A DNA stretch of 64,000 nucleotides from Algibacillus agarilyticus (GTDB lineage: Bacteria; Pseudomonadota; Gammaproteobacteria; Enterobacterales; Alteromonadaceae), in assembly GCF_003286125.1 (NCBI RefSeq), contig NZ_QMED01000018.1, positions 14,342 through 78,341 of the forward strand, in the 5' to 3' direction. Made by a program: the position numbers and the translations under genes. This document shows, one piece after another, positions 8,458-18,670 of the stretch; the first letter of the stretch is position 1, and each line of letters opens with the position of its first letter. The notes under the pieces were generated by a model that saw only the letters and a list, made by a program, of their open reading frames with translations, made no database searches and was not told the DNA's origin.

Positions 8458-10874
8458 TGCCGTTATCTAGCGTAAAGCGTTTTAATCGCTTTCAGTTTAA
8501 GATCACCCGTGTTGTGATTGCGGCAAGTGCATTAGCATTAGCCATTATTAGTGTCAGTGTTAACCTGGTTGAGCATAGCCTTGCAAAAAAGCGTTTAGTT
8601 AACGATTTAACGGTTATAAGTCAAATTATTGCTAATCGTTCAATTGCCTCTCTTATTTTTTATGATAATCAAGCCGCTGACATCAATTTAGCCGTAGGGC
8701 TGTTTCACCATTCAATTGAAACGCTTTGCCTTTATGACAGTTCGGGTGTGTTTTTTAGCCAATATATTCAAAATGGCTTAATTGACTCCTGTGAATTAAC
8801 GTTTAAAGCATTAGATGTTAAAGCGCCTCAAAGCGCATTTGTCGATGATAATGTTGAATTGTTTTTACCTATACTTGATGCCGATGAAACCGTTGGCTAC
8901 CTTAGTTTACGCTCTAATTTAAATTACGTAGAAAATGTTCAAGCGTATTTGCTAGTCACTAATACCGTTGTTATGGTTATCGCGATATTGTTGGCCTTAT
9001 TATTAGCATCGCGTATGTTAAAAACGGTCTTAAAACCGCTGCATGATTTGCATGTAACAGCGTCCGCTATTATTAGTAATCCTTTTTCATCATTACGTGC
9101 GACAAAACGTAATGATGATGAAATAGGTTTGCTTGTGAGCGCGTTTAATCAAATGCTAGATAGTTTAGCGAAAGAGAATAGAGCGCTTTTAGCCTCTCAA
9201 TCACGTTTTAAAGTGTTAGCACAAAATGCGCCCATTGGTATTTATGCTTTTGATCGGGTTAATGGTCATATTTTTACCAACACAAAGTGGCGAAAAATTA
9301 CCGGTATTGATCGTTTTACCACGACAGAACAATATTGCGAAAATATTCCTGAATCGCATCAAAACCTATATCACCGATGTTTACAAAAAGTGCTTTCGAG
9401 CAAAGAATCGCAAATGCTTGAATACCCGTATATCGATCCTAAAACAGGGCGCGAACTCAATCTAATTGAATATTTTGCCCCGCAATTGCAATCGCAAACG
9501 GGCGAAGTGACGAGTATTATCGGTTCTGTTGTGGATGCGACCGAGTTAAAAAATGCGCAAAATGAATTAGAAAAGCTCGCGTTTTATGATCCATTAACTC
9601 AATTACCTAATCGTCGCTTTTTTAAAGACCATTTGCACTTTTCGCTTGAACAAGCCCGTAAGCAAAAGCAGTCTATTGCGGTATTAATGCTGGATTTAGA
9701 TCACTTTAAAAAAGTGAATGATTCACTGGGGCACGATGCGGGTGATGAATTATTGGTTAAGTTGGCTAAATGTCTTAGAGATGCGGTATTTGAAGAAGAT
9801 GTTGTTTCGCGTATGGGCGGCGATGAATTTATGATTTTACTGCAAAATGCCAATGAAAAAGCCAGTATTGAATTAGTGGTTGATCGCATATTTCAAGCGA
9901 TTCAAAAGCCTATTTCAGTTTATAGTCAGAATTTTGAAGTATCGGCTTCGATTGGTGTTGCTGTTTATCCTGAAGATGCCAGTATATCGGACACGCTGGT
10001 TAAAAATGCTGATATCGCGCTCTATAAAGCTAAAGATAATGGTCGTAACCAAGTTGCTTATTTTTCATCTGATTTAGATCAAGAATTAAAAGAAGTCGTT
10101 AGATTAGAGCGTAAATTACGTTCGGCTATCGAAAATGAAAGTTTAGCTATTTATGTGCAGCCGCAATTTGATCTCGCAAAAAATAAATTTGTTTGGGGTG
10201 AAGCATTATTACGTTGGATAGATGACGAAGAAGGTTTCATCCCGCCTGATAAATTTATACCTATCGCTGAAGAAAGTGGGCTAATAATAACGATAGGCCA
10301 ATGGGTGATTGAGCAAGTATGTGCAACATTACAACAATATGAGGCTGAATTTGCTGAAATAGGCATAGAAGGTATTGCGATTAACTTATCGGCTCGACAG
10401 TTCTTCTCCACGCACTTAGTGGATGATATTCATAATGCATTAAATCGTTATAACATACAGCCACAGCAAATTGAGTTTGAGCTAACTGAATCACTCGTTA
10501 TGGAAGATATTCATAAAGCCATCGAAATAATGGGCGCGTTACGTGATATCGGTTGTAAACTGAGTATTGATGATTTTGGTACCGGGTATTCATCGTTAGC
10601 GTATTTAAAACAGTTTCCTATACATACGGTTAAAATTGATCGCTCGTTTATTATGGGGATCCCTGATGACAAAAATGACGTTGAAATATCATCAGCAATC
10701 ATTGCAATGGCCCATAAACTCGGTTTGCAGACCGTGGCTGAAGGGGTTGAAACGCCTGAGCATTTCTTATTTTTACAACAGCAAGCGTGTGATTATATCC
10801 AAGGTTATTTAGTTGCTCGACCGATGCCAATTAAAGATCTGCTTAACTTAAAAACGTTTGTATTAGAACGTTAA
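8457..10874 (+). CDS. YfiN-like membrane sensor with HAMP, PAS, GGDEF and EAL domains
   Basis: The 805-residue protein has a transmembrane helix at about 17-38, a periplasmic sensor of roughly 125 residues resembling CHASE8, and a second helix at about 164-187. HAMP (about 188-240), PAS (about 250-370), GGDEF (about 375-535) and EAL (about 545-800) follow. The cyclase signature GGDEF at about 454 is intact. The I-site position reads FEED rather than RxxD, so product inhibition is probably lost. The EAL domain keeps EALLRW and DDFGTGYSS, so phosphodiesterase activity is plausible. Pseudomonas YfiN lacks PAS and EAL, making this an extended bifunctional version. It is cotranscribed with the YfiR-like partner, which probably controls it from the periplasm. 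Confidence 0.88.
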   Translation: MPLSSVKRFNRFQFKITRVVIAASALALAIISVSVNLVEHSLAKKRLVNDLTVISQIIANRSIASLIFYDNQAADINLAVGLFHHSIETLCLYDSSGVFFSQYIQNGLIDSCELTFKALDVKAPQSAFVDDNVELFLPILDADETVGYLSLRSNLNYVENVQAYLLVTNTVVMVIAILLALLLASRMLKTVLKPLHDLHVTASAIISNPFSSLRATKRNDDEIGLLVSAFNQMLDSLAKENRALLASQSRFKVLAQNAPIGIYAFDRVNGHIFTNTKWRKITGIDRFTTTEQYCENIPESHQNLYHRCLQKVLSSKESQMLEYPYIDPKTGRELNLIEYFAPQLQSQTGEVTSIIGSVVDATELKNAQNELEKLAFYDPLTQLPNRRFFKDHLHFSLEQARKQKQSIAVLMLDLDHFKKVNDSLGHDAGDELLVKLAKCLRDAVFEEDVVSRMGGDEFMILLQNANEKASIELVVDRIFQAIQKPISVYSQNFEVSASIGVAVYPEDASISDTLVKNADIALYKAKDNGRNQVAYFSSDLDQELKEVVRLERKLRSAIENESLAIYVQPQFDLAKNKFVWGEALLRWIDDEEGFIPPDKFIPIAEESGLIITIGQWVIEQVCATLQQYEAEFAEIGIEGIAINLSARQFFSTHLVDDIHNALNRYNIQPQQIEFELTESLVMEDIHKAIEIMGALRDIGCKLSIDDFGTGYSSLAYLKQFPIHTVKIDRSFIMGIPDDKNDVEISSAIIAMAHKLGLQTVAEGVETPEHFLFLQQQACDYIQGYLVARPMPIKDLLNLKTFVLER

Positions 10875-10912
10875 TCAACACACTCTATTAATAACAACTT
10901 ATAAAGATAAAT

Positions 10913-11653
10913 ATGATAATCACAAATGAAACCATTGATTTAAATACTCCAACTGGGGTTATGCGCACTTATGTATATCGTCCTGTCAACGCAGGTCAGT
11001 ACCCAGCTATTATTTTTTATTCAGAAATTTTTCAACAAACTGCGCCTATTGCACGCACCGCTGCCATTATGGCAGGGCATGGTTTTGTTGTTTTAGTGCC
11101 TGAAGTGTTTCATGAGTTAAATCCAATAGGTACTGTATTGGGTTATGATGATGCCGGTAAAGACAAAGGCAATGAAGACAAATGGGCAAAACCACTTGAA
11201 GCTCATGATACCGATACACAAGCGATGATTGATTTTGTCACTCAGCAAACATATTGCAACGGTCGAGTTGGGGCGATGGGGGTATGTATAGGTGGACACT
11301 TAGCCTATCGAGCAGCCTTAAACCCTAAAATTGAAGCCGCTTGTTGTTTATACGCCACTGATATTCATTCAGATACGTTACCTGCCGCCGAAGGCAATAA
11401 TAGTTTTGAACGCACGCCCGATATAAAAGGCGAGTTAATGATGATATGGGGTAAGCAAGACCCACATGTACCAAATGAAGGCAGGTTCAAAATACACCAT
11501 AAACTCATCGATTCAGAGGTTAACTTTACCTGGCACGAGTTTAATGCTCAGCATGCTTTTATGCGAGATGAGGGTGATCGGTACGACCCCGAAATTGCGC
11601 TAAAAGTTTATGGTATGTCGGTTGCCTTTTTTAAACGCATTTTAACCGCATAA
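10913..11653 (+). CDS. Dienelactone hydrolase family protein
   Basis: This 246-residue alpha/beta-hydrolase matches the dienelactone hydrolase family. It has a Cys nucleophile in the elbow GVCIGGH (about residue 125), an Asp in WGKQDPHVP and a His in NAQHAFMRD, giving the Cys-Asp-His triad of that family. There is no signal peptide, so it is cytoplasmic. It begins 38 bases after the GGDEF-EAL gene and could be part of the same transcript, but no functional link is evident. It is convergent with the MASE2 cyclase. Substrate unknown; nothing nearby suggests aromatic degradation. Confidence 0.85.
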   Translation: MIITNETIDLNTPTGVMRTYVYRPVNAGQYPAIIFYSEIFQQTAPIARTAAIMAGHGFVVLVPEVFHELNPIGTVLGYDDAGKDKGNEDKWAKPLEAHDTDTQAMIDFVTQQTYCNGRVGAMGVCIGGHLAYRAALNPKIEAACCLYATDIHSDTLPAAEGNNSFERTPDIKGELMMIWGKQDPHVPNEGRFKIHHKLIDSEVNFTWHEFNAQHAFMRDEGDRYDPEIALKVYGMSVAFFKRILTA

Positions 11654-11675
11654 ATTAGATTGAATAAGGGGAGGC

Positions 11676-11712
11676 CAAAGTCACTTTAATCGGTTTGAAA
11701 TAGTGACTTTGG
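11676..11712. terminator. Inverted repeat between convergent genes
   Basis: CCAAAGTCACT (11676-11686) and AGTGACTTTGG (11702-11712) are perfect 11-bp complements around a 15-base loop. Neither side has a good T-run. It probably ends both converging transcripts, but other roles are possible. Confidence 0.45.
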
Positions 11713-11716
11713 TAAT

Positions 11717-12754
11717 TTAAACAATAGCCGTTTGGTTTTTACCTAACTGCTTTGCTTGTAGCAAGGCTTGATCGGCTTGATTAAGCCATTGTTGATATTC
11801 TAAATATTGATTCGAAAATTCGGCAATGCCTATGGCTACTGCCATCGTATGCTCTTCAATAGACGGGACAACCATTCTATTAAACTTTTCATGCAATTTT
11901 TCTGCGACCACTTGAGCTTGCTCTTGAGTTGTCTCTGTGAGCAAAATAGCAAACTCATCACCCGCATAACGGCCTAAAATATCGCATTTACGGTTATTAT
12001 CTTTTAATAAACTGGCTACCGATTGCAACGCTTTGTCGGCCGCTTGATGACCAAATAACTCGTTTATCGTTTTAAAGTTATCAATATTAATAATCATTAA
12101 ACTGGCTTTATATTGATGACGTTCGCATTTTATATGTTCAGCGGAAACTAACGATTCCCAATAACGACGATTATGCAGCTTAGTTAAATCATCAGTTTGG
12201 CAATTTTTTTCTAATAACAGTTTTTGTCGGTAAATGCGTTTAGATAAATAAAAGGTGATGTAACCAAGCGACAACGGATAAACAATAAGCACTGGTAACG
12301 CAGCGTATATTTGATACACCGTAGTTTCAATTGAATACGTTAAACCGACTATTCCAGCACTAAAGATCAAACCGATAGCTAATGCGACTAAACCGCGTAG
12401 GGCAAACTTGACACCGGCCGCTGCTAAATTGTCAAAGCACATCCAAGCCACAATCAAAACACTAGGCAATAGATTAAACTGCATAACCGGGATCCAAAAA
12501 GCACATAAAAATGAATCGATTAATAAATTGTTTAACTCTGCATCATAAGGGGTAAAACTATTACGTGCTCTAAAATAAGCAAAGTGAGGCCAAACAAAGC
12601 CATGAATAAAAAGCAATAGCCACCAGTACCATGGCACACCCAGCGTATCAAATACGGCTGCAACGGCAATGGCACCTAAGCCACAACCCACAATGCGAGG
12701 ACCATAAAGGCGTCGAATAAAGCCTCTACCAACAATCGAGGTTTGAGAAGTCAT
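11717..12754 (-). CDS. MASE2-domain diguanylate cyclase (AdrA/DgcC type)
   Basis: The N-terminal half is a MASE2 membrane sensor with several helices. It begins RRLYGPRIVGCGLG and contains the typical WYWWLLLFIHGFVWPHFAY. The C-terminal GGDEF domain has the active-site variant AGDEF (about 263-267), which is generally active. The I-site RKCD lies five residues upstream, so feedback inhibition by c-di-GMP is expected. I start at the Met at 12754 (MTSQTSIVGRGF) because MASE2 begins just after it. A longer frame reaches 12838 but adds a non-conserved stretch. AdrA-type enzymes often promote exopolysaccharide synthesis; whether that holds here is not visible. Confidence 0.87.
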   Translation of the reverse strand: MTSQTSIVGRGFIRRLYGPRIVGCGLGAIAVAAVFDTLGVPWYWWLLLFIHGFVWPHFAYFRARNSFTPYDAELNNLLIDSFLCAFWIPVMQFNLLPSVLIVAWMCFDNLAAAGVKFALRGLVALAIGLIFSAGIVGLTYSIETTVYQIYAALPVLIVYPLSLGYITFYLSKRIYRQKLLLEKNCQTDDLTKLHNRRYWESLVSAEHIKCERHQYKASLMIINIDNFKTINELFGHQAADKALQSVASLLKDNNRKCDILGRYAGDEFAILLTETTQEQAQVVAEKLHEKFNRMVVPSIEEHTMAVAIGIAEFSNQYLEYQQWLNQADQALLQAKQLGKNQTAIV

Positions 12755-12970
12755 AATAAATAGTGTACATCCTGTAGCGGTTTCGCTAAGTTTATCAGTC
12801 AGGGGCTGTTTATAGCAACTAAGCAAAACGAAAAACAATTTTAAAACTCTTCAACAGCATGTTGAAGATTATTGTTTAGCCTTATGCAATTAAATCGATA
12901 TAATTAAGCAATACATAACAATATATTTCGCTTATAAAAGCGAAGATAAAACATCATAGGTTGTACTCCC

Positions 12971-13729
12971 GTGAAAATATCATTTGAAGTGGTGCCCAGA
13001 ACAGCAGAGGCAACCCAAGAACAAATCGAATTTGTAAAACAGCATTTGCCACAAATTAACACCATTAATGTGCCCGACTTATTACGTTTGCCGATCCGTA
13101 GTTGGGAAGGTGCTAACTTTATAGACCGCCAACAACACGATTTTATTCCACACTTTCGGGCAATTGACTTTAATCGACCTGAAAAACGTTTTCAAAAATT
13201 AATACATGCCTACGAATTAGACAAGGTCTTGATCGTATCGGGCGATCCTCCACCTGATATGTCGCACCGTGTATACGACACACAAGTTATCGATTTAATA
13301 AAAGATATCCGTAATGACTTTCCTGATATTGAAATCTACTGTGGATTTGACCCTTATCGCTCAAGCATCAAGCAAGAAAAAGAATATATATTCAAAAAAT
13401 TTGATGCTGGCTGTGACTACATTTTATCGCAACCTTTTTTCGATATTCGATTGCTTGAGGTTTACTCCGACTTTTTACCCGCAGAAAAAACATTTTGGGG
13501 TATCAGCCCTGTCGTCACTGAGAAATCACAAGCCTATTGGGAAAGAATGAACCATGCCGTATTCCCCTCTGATTTTGATGCCAGCTACGATTGGAACATT
13601 AATTTTACCAAACAAGTCATTGATCACAGTGCGAAAACGGGATCGCATATCTACTTTATGCCAATCAGAATTGACTTAGAGCGTTATTTTTCGCCGGTGA
13701 GCAAAATGCTTGCTGGGCTTAAAGCGTAA
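12971..13729 (+). CDS. Methylenetetrahydrofolate reductase-like protein
   Basis: The 252 residues look like a short, divergent member of the MetF (TIM-barrel, FAD) family. It opens MKISFEVVPRTAEAT, like the MetF start with its conserved Glu. It has VLIVSGDPPPD at the place of the MetF GDPP motif and GCDYILSQPFFD at the place of the MetF Q-PFFD motif. The start is GTG at 12971 with only weak ribosome-binding sequence. It lies just before the glycine cleavage operon, whose product is 5,10-methylene-tetrahydrofolate, so a folate or one-carbon role is plausible. It is shorter than true MetF (about 295 residues) and its activity is uncertain. Confidence 0.72.
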   Translation: MKISFEVVPRTAEATQEQIEFVKQHLPQINTINVPDLLRLPIRSWEGANFIDRQQHDFIPHFRAIDFNRPEKRFQKLIHAYELDKVLIVSGDPPPDMSHRVYDTQVIDLIKDIRNDFPDIEIYCGFDPYRSSIKQEKEYIFKKFDAGCDYILSQPFFDIRLLEVYSDFLPAEKTFWGISPVVTEKSQAYWERMNHAVFPSDFDASYDWNINFTKQVIDHSAKTGSHIYFMPIRIDLERYFSPVSKMLAGLKA

Positions 13730-13744
13730 TTAAATCATAAAGAT

Positions 13745-13775
13745 AAAGCCTGCAAATAAACCAGCAGGCTTTTTA
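13745..13775 (+). terminator. Terminator after the MTHFR-like gene
   Basis: AAGCCTGC and GCAGGCTT form an 8-bp stem around a 10-base loop and are followed by TTT. It separates this gene from gcvT. Confidence 0.85.
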
Positions 13776-13781
13776 CATTTC

Positions 13782-13872
13782 AAAGCAAACGCATCCCATA
13801 CCATTAAAACAAAAAAATACAGCACTAAAAATACGCTGATTGCTGTTTTAGCGCGTTAACTTCCGTTATAAT
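13782..13872 (+). promoter_or_regulatory. gcvT promoter region
   Basis: A perfect TATAAT stands at 13867-13872, 43 bases before the gcvT ATG. No good -35 is present, which suggests activator dependence (GcvA-type control is known for gcv operons). AAAGCAAACGCAT at 13782-13794 recurs exactly at 15101-15113 before gcvH. I saw no glycine-riboswitch signature in this leader. Confidence 0.5.
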
Positions 13873-13915
13873 CCGCGTCCAAAATTTCGTTTATTTTTTC
13901 GTTAATAGGTTTTAC

Positions 13916-14995
13916 ATGTCTAATCAAACAGTCTTACATGCCAAACATCTTGAATCATCAGCTAAAATGGTTGATTTTCATGGTTGGGAAATGCCAATAC
14001 GCTACAGCTCACAAATTGAAGAGCATCATGCGGTAAGACAAAATGCAGGCATGTTTGATGTATCACACATGACAGTAGTTGATGCAAAAGGGCCACAAGC
14101 CAAAGCTTACCTACAAAACCTATTAGCCAACGATGTTGCTAAATTAACAACCAAAGGTAAAGCCTTATACAGCGGTATGTTAAACGAAGCGGGTGGGGTA
14201 ATTGATGATCTTATCGTTTATTACTTCGCCGAAGATGATTACCGTTTAGTGGTTAACTCTGCAACTCGCGAAAAAGATTTAGCATGGTTAAATGCTCAAA
14301 CTAACGGGTTTGATGTTGAATTAACTGAACGTGACGACCTAGCCATGATAGCCGTGCAAGGCCCTGCCGCTAAAGCGACGGTTGGTAAATTATTAAACTC
14401 AGAACAACAAGATATCGTTGCCGATATGAAACCATTTTTTGGTTATCAAGCGGGTGAGTTGTTTATTGCAACCACAGGTTATACGGGCGAAGCCGGTTAC
14501 GAAATACTGCTTAAAAATAAACAAGCACCTGCATTTTGGCAATCACTACTTGATTTAGGTGTTGTGCCTTGTGGTTTAGGCGCGCGCGATACTTTACGCC
14601 TAGAAGCCGGTATGAATCTATACGGCCAAGATATGGATGAAACCATTTCACCCTTAGCAGCAAACATGGGGTGGACAATTGCCTGGGAACCAAGTGAACG
14701 TCAATTTGTTGGGCGTACTGCATTAGAAACTGCACGCGAAACCAATAACAGCAAGATTGTTGGTTTAGTGATGGAAGAGAAGGGCGTATTACGCGCTGGC
14801 TTAAAAGTCATTAGTGAGGCCGGTGAAGGCGTGATCACCTCTGGTACTTTTTCACCTACGTTAGGCTTTAGCATTGCCATGGCGCGTGTCCCTAACAATG
14901 TAGGGGCAACGGTTGACGTTGAAATGCGTAAAAAACAAGTCACCGTAAAAGTCGTAAAACCTTCATTTGTCCGTAATGGCAAATCGGTATTGTAG
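13916..14995 (+). CDS. gcvT: Glycine cleavage system T protein (aminomethyltransferase)
   Basis: GcvT transfers the methylene group from the aminomethyl-lipoyl arm of GcvH to tetrahydrofolate, releasing ammonia. The 359-residue length and landmarks fit the family: [20 protein letters not shown] near the N-terminus, [18 protein letters not shown] for folate binding, and [20 protein letters not shown] in the C-terminal half. The ATG at 13916 follows a modest TAGG. It is the first gene of gcvT-gcvH-gcvP; gcvH follows after a long 153-base spacer with its own inverted repeat. Confidence 0.97.
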   Translation: MSNQTVLHAKHLESSAKMVDFHGWEMPIRYSSQIEEHHAVRQNAGMFDVSHMTVVDAKGPQAKAYLQNLLANDVAKLTTKGKALYSGMLNEAGGVIDDLIVYYFAEDDYRLVVNSATREKDLAWLNAQTNGFDVELTERDDLAMIAVQGPAAKATVGKLLNSEQQDIVADMKPFFGYQAGELFIATTGYTGEAGYEILLKNKQAPAFWQSLLDLGVVPCGLGARDTLRLEAGMNLYGQDMDETISPLAANMGWTIAWEPSERQFVGRTALETARETNNSKIVGLVMEEKGVLRAGLKVISEAGEGVITSGTFSPTLGFSIAMARVPNNVGATVDVEMRKKQVTVKVVKPSFVRNGKSVL

Positions 14996-15080
14996 TATAA
15001 AAATTAACCATTTTTAGTTGGGGTTGGCAAAGCCACCATAAAACACACAAGATAATCGACCATAAAAATATTTCCAAATA

Positions 15081-15110
15081 CGTTTGCTTTGACTATAAAT
15101 AAAGCAAACG
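15081..15110 (+). promoter_or_regulatory. 10-bp perfect inverted repeat upstream of gcvH
   Basis: CGTTTGCTTT (15081-15090) and AAAGCAAACG (15101-15110) are exact complements around GACTATAAAT. The loop contains a TATAAA that could act as a -10 box. The right arm is part of the 13-mer shared with the gcvT promoter region. It could be an operator or an mRNA hairpin; there is no T-run, so it is not a terminator. Confidence 0.5.
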
Positions 15111-15148
15111 CATTTGAAGCAAAATTTAATTGATTTAAGGAACTTATA

Positions 15149-15541
15149 ATGAGCAATATCCCTGCAGAATTAAAATACACGAGTACACACGAATGGGTTC
15201 GTCACGATGGCGATGGCATTGTAACCGTGGGTATTACTGAGCATGCGCAAGATTTATTAGGTGACTTAGTTCACGTTGATTTACCTGACGAAGGTGATGC
15301 ATTAGCAACAGGCGATGATGCTGCAGTTGTTGAATCAGTTAAAGCGGCTTCTGATGTATACGCACCCGTTACTGGTGAAGTGATCGAAATCAATGAAGAA
15401 TTAGAAGATGCACCCGAACTCATCAACTCAGACGCTTTTGGCGACGGTTGGTTATTCAAAATCAAATTAGACGATATCACCGAGCTAGAATCTTTACTTG
15501 ACGCTGAAGGTTACGCTGGTTCGATCGACGAAGACGAATAA
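15149..15541 (+). CDS. gcvH: Glycine cleavage system H protein
   Basis: GcvH is the lipoylated shuttle protein that carries the aminomethyl group between GcvP, GcvT and the lipoamide dehydrogenase. The 130 residues include the start [16 protein letters not shown] and the lipoylation site [14 protein letters not shown] with Lys65, the conserved position. A clear AAGGA precedes the ATG. It is separated from gcvP by a hairpin with a T-run (15567-15609), so the H:P ratio may be set by partial termination. Confidence 0.98.
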   Translation: MSNIPAELKYTSTHEWVRHDGDGIVTVGITEHAQDLLGDLVHVDLPDEGDALATGDDAAVVESVKAASDVYAPVTGEVIEINEELEDAPELINSDAFGDGWLFKIKLDDITELESLLDAEGYAGSIDEDE

Positions 15542-15566
15542 ACATTAGCCACAAAACGCTAATCAC

Positions 15567-15609
15567 AAACCTCGATGCGAACGACAACCCGTTACCTCGA
15601 GGTTTTTTT
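15567..15609 (+). terminator. Terminator-like hairpin between gcvH and gcvP
   Basis: AAACCTCGA (15567-15575) and TCGAGGTTT (15597-15605) are perfect 9-bp complements followed by more T residues. gcvP starts 29 bases later without an obvious strong promoter. This may be a partial terminator or attenuator inside the operon. Confidence 0.7.
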
Positions 15610-15638
15610 ATTATTGAATATTAGGAAACATCGCAGAC

Positions 15639-18545
15639 ATGACTGAACAATTGTCTTTGCAACAGCTTGAAAACCGCAATGAATTTATCCAACGCCACAT
15701 CGGGCCCGATGAAGCCGAGCAGCAACATATGTTGGCTACATTAGGCTTAACGACACTCGATGAATTAATTGAGCAAACGGTCCCTGGTAATATTTTGCTA
15801 AAAGACCCAATCAATGTAGGCGAAAGCCAAACAGAAGTTGACGTGCTGAGCAAACTAAAAGCCCTTGCCAAGCAAAATCAAATGTTCACCTCATACATCG
15901 GTATGGGTTATTACAACACGCATGTGCCGAATGTTATTTTGCGTAACGTGCTCGAAAACCCAGGTTGGTACACGGCTTATACGCCTTACCAACCTGAAAT
16001 CGCACAAGGTCGTTTACGTTCATTGTTAACGTATCAGCAAATGATTATCGACCTAACCGGCATGGAAATGGCCAACGCCTCAATGCTGGATGAAGGTACT
16101 GCGGCAGCTGAAGCCATGGCGTTAGCTAAACGTGTAAGCAAAAATAAAAAATGCGACACCTTCTTTATTGCTGATGATGTACACCCACAAACCATTGATT
16201 TAGTTAAAACCCGCGCTGAAATGTTTGGCTTTGAAATTGTTATAGAAGCTGCCGAAAATGTAGTTAACTACAACGTATTTGGTGCTTTATTTCAATACCC
16301 TAATACAACCGGTGCAGTGAGCGACATCAGCGAATTAATTGCCGATGTGCAAAGCAAAAAAGGCATTGCCTGTGTTGCTTCCGATTTACTCGCATTAACC
16401 TTATTAAAATCGCCGGGCGAACTTGGAGCCGATGTCGCTTTAGGTTCAGCTCAGCGTTTTGGTGTACCGATGGGATACGGCGGACCACACGCCGCGTTCT
16501 TCGCCACTAAAGATAAATACAAGCGTTCGTTACCTGGCCGTATTATTGGTGTATCGGTTGATAGCCGAGGCAACGAAGCATTGCGTATGGCATTACAAAC
16601 GCGTGAACAACATATACGTCGCGAAAAAGCCAACTCAAACATCTGTACAGCACAAGTATTACTCGCCAACATGGCCGTGTTTTACGCGATATATCATGGG
16701 CCAGAAGGGCTTAAAAAAATAGCGCAACGTATAAATCGCTTAACCGATATATTAGCAAAAGGCATCCAAAGCCAAAGTGAAAAGAGCGGTGTGTCTTTAG
16801 CTAACGACACTTGGTTTGACACCATTACACTCAATGTGGGTAGCCAAAAAGATGCGATTATCGCACGTGGTTTAGCGGCTGAGATTAACTTCAGAACTGA
16901 TCTTGAAAACCAACTTTCAATCGCCATTGACGAAACGATTACAGCGCAAGACATCGCTAAATTGTTCGATGTTATATTAGGTGCAGATCATGGCTTAATC
17001 ATTGATAGCTTAGATGCTGACATAGCTACGCAAGGCAGCCAATCAATACCGGCTGACTTACAGCGCACCTCTGCTTATTTAACTAACGAAGTGTTTAATA
17101 CGCATCATTCAGAAACTGAAATGTTACGCTACCTTAAATCGTTAGAAGCCAAAGATTTAGCCCTAAATCATTCAATGATTTCATTAGGCTCATGCACCAT
17201 GAAGCTAAATGCCACCGCTGAAATGATCCCGGTGACATGGCCAGAATTTGCTAACTTGCATCCGTTTACACCGGTTGAACAAGCGCAAGGCTACCAAGGT
17301 ATGATCAGCGAATTATCAGATTGGTTAATTAACATTACCGGTTACGATGCACTCAGCATGCAGCCAAACTCAGGCGCACAAGGTGAGTACGCTGGCTTAA
17401 TTGCGATCCAAAAATATCATCAAAGTCGCGGCGACCATCACCGTAACATCTGCTTGATCCCAAGTTCAGCACACGGCACTAACCCCGCTTCAGCTCAAAT
17501 GGCAGGCATGAAAGTGGTTGTCACAAAGTGTGATGCAAACGGTAATGTCGATATGGACGACTTACGCGAAAAAGCCGAGCAAGTGTCAGAAAATTTATCA
17601 TGCATCATGATCACGTATCCATCAACCCATGGCGTATACGAAGAAACCATACGCGATATTTGTGACCTAATCCACGAACACGGTGGCCAAGTTTACATGG
17701 ATGGTGCCAACATGAATGCACAAGTTGGCGTAACGTCACCGGGTTTCATCGGCTCAGATGTATCACACTTAAACTTACACAAAACCTTTTGTATTCCACA
17801 CGGTGGCGGTGGCCCAGGTATGGGCCCTATCGGTGTTAAATCACACTTAGCGCCGTTTTTACCTAACCACCCGGTGATCAATATTGCGGGCACAGGTGCC
17901 GACAACGGCTCGGTGTCGGCCGCACCTTGGGGTAGCGCCGCTATACTCCCTATTAGCTACACTTATGTGGCATTAATGGGCAGCGAAGGTTTACGTAAAG
18001 CCACACAAGTAGCCATATTAAGTGCCAACTACATGGCAAAACGCTTAGCTGACGACTTCCCGATTTTATATCGCGGCCGTAACAGCAAAGTTGCGCACGA
18101 ATGCATTATTGATTTACGCCCATTAAAAGAAGCTTCAGGCATAACCGAAATGGATGTGGCCAAACGTTTAATGGATTACGGATTCCATGCACCAACCATG
18201 TCATTTCCAGTTGCGGGTACCTTAATGGTAGAGCCAACTGAATCAGAGCCGCTGGTTGAGATTGACCGTTTTATTGATGCCATGTTAGCGATCAGAGCCG
18301 AAATCACGAAAGTTGAAAAAGGTGAATGGACAGTAGAAGACAACCCATTACACAATGCACCACACACCATGGCTGATTTAGTTGATGCCAACTGGAACCG
18401 CGCTTATTCACGCGAATTAGCGGTGTTTCCAAGTGCAGCAGCTGCAAGTAACAAATTTTGGCCAACCGTAAACCGCATCGACGATGTATACGGCGACCGT
18501 AATTTAATTTGTAGCTGCCCTACAACAGAGAGTTATTCTGAATAG
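15639..18545 (+). CDS. gcvP: Glycine dehydrogenase (decarboxylating), P protein
   Basis: GcvP is the pyridoxal-phosphate enzyme that decarboxylates glycine and loads the residual aminomethyl group onto GcvH. At 968 residues it is the single-chain homodimeric form, with both halves present. The first half contains FIQRHIGP and [19 protein letters not shown]. The second contains the PLP lysine in [20 protein letters not shown] (Lys about 715). AGGA lies upstream of the ATG. It is the last gene of the operon, ended by the UUCG-loop terminator at 18580. Confidence 0.98.
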   Translation: MTEQLSLQQLENRNEFIQRHIGPDEAEQQHMLATLGLTTLDELIEQTVPGNILLKDPINVGESQTEVDVLSKLKALAKQNQMFTSYIGMGYYNTHVPNVILRNVLENPGWYTAYTPYQPEIAQGRLRSLLTYQQMIIDLTGMEMANASMLDEGTAAAEAMALAKRVSKNKKCDTFFIADDVHPQTIDLVKTRAEMFGFEIVIEAAENVVNYNVFGALFQYPNTTGAVSDISELIADVQSKKGIACVASDLLALTLLKSPGELGADVALGSAQRFGVPMGYGGPHAAFFATKDKYKRSLPGRIIGVSVDSRGNEALRMALQTREQHIRREKANSNICTAQVLLANMAVFYAIYHGPEGLKKIAQRINRLTDILAKGIQSQSEKSGVSLANDTWFDTITLNVGSQKDAIIARGLAAEINFRTDLENQLSIAIDETITAQDIAKLFDVILGADHGLIIDSLDADIATQGSQSIPADLQRTSAYLTNEVFNTHHSETEMLRYLKSLEAKDLALNHSMISLGSCTMKLNATAEMIPVTWPEFANLHPFTPVEQAQGYQGMISELSDWLINITGYDALSMQPNSGAQGEYAGLIAIQKYHQSRGDHHRNICLIPSSAHGTNPASAQMAGMKVVVTKCDANGNVDMDDLREKAEQVSENLSCIMITYPSTHGVYEETIRDICDLIHEHGGQVYMDGANMNAQVGVTSPGFIGSDVSHLNLHKTFCIPHGGGGPGMGPIGVKSHLAPFLPNHPVINIAGTGADNGSVSAAPWGSAAILPISYTYVALMGSEGLRKATQVAILSANYMAKRLADDFPILYRGRNSKVAHECIIDLRPLKEASGITEMDVAKRLMDYGFHAPTMSFPVAGTLMVEPTESEPLVEIDRFIDAMLAIRAEITKVEKGEWTVEDNPLHNAPHTMADLVDANWNRAYSRELAVFPSAAAASNKFWPTVNRIDDVYGDRNLICSCPTTESYSE

Positions 18546-18579
18546 GTATAGTTGATAATTAATATTCAAGCGTTATGCT

Positions 18580-18609
18580 AAAGACAAACTTCGGTTTGTC
18601 TTTTTTTTA
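18580..18609 (+). terminator. gcv operon terminator
   Basis: AAGACAAAC-TTCG-GTTTGTCTT is a 9-bp stem with a stable UUCG tetraloop, followed by a long T-run. Confidence 0.95.
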
Positions 18610-18670
18610 CTTTTAGAAAACAGTAGATAAAGTAAGGTAAGCGCTTTATCCAGCAATAGGAGGGAAGCCT

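Noticed and set aside
13776-13915. Glycine riboswitch before gcvT
   Set aside because: I looked for the tandem aptamer signature in the leader; the space is short and no such core is visible.
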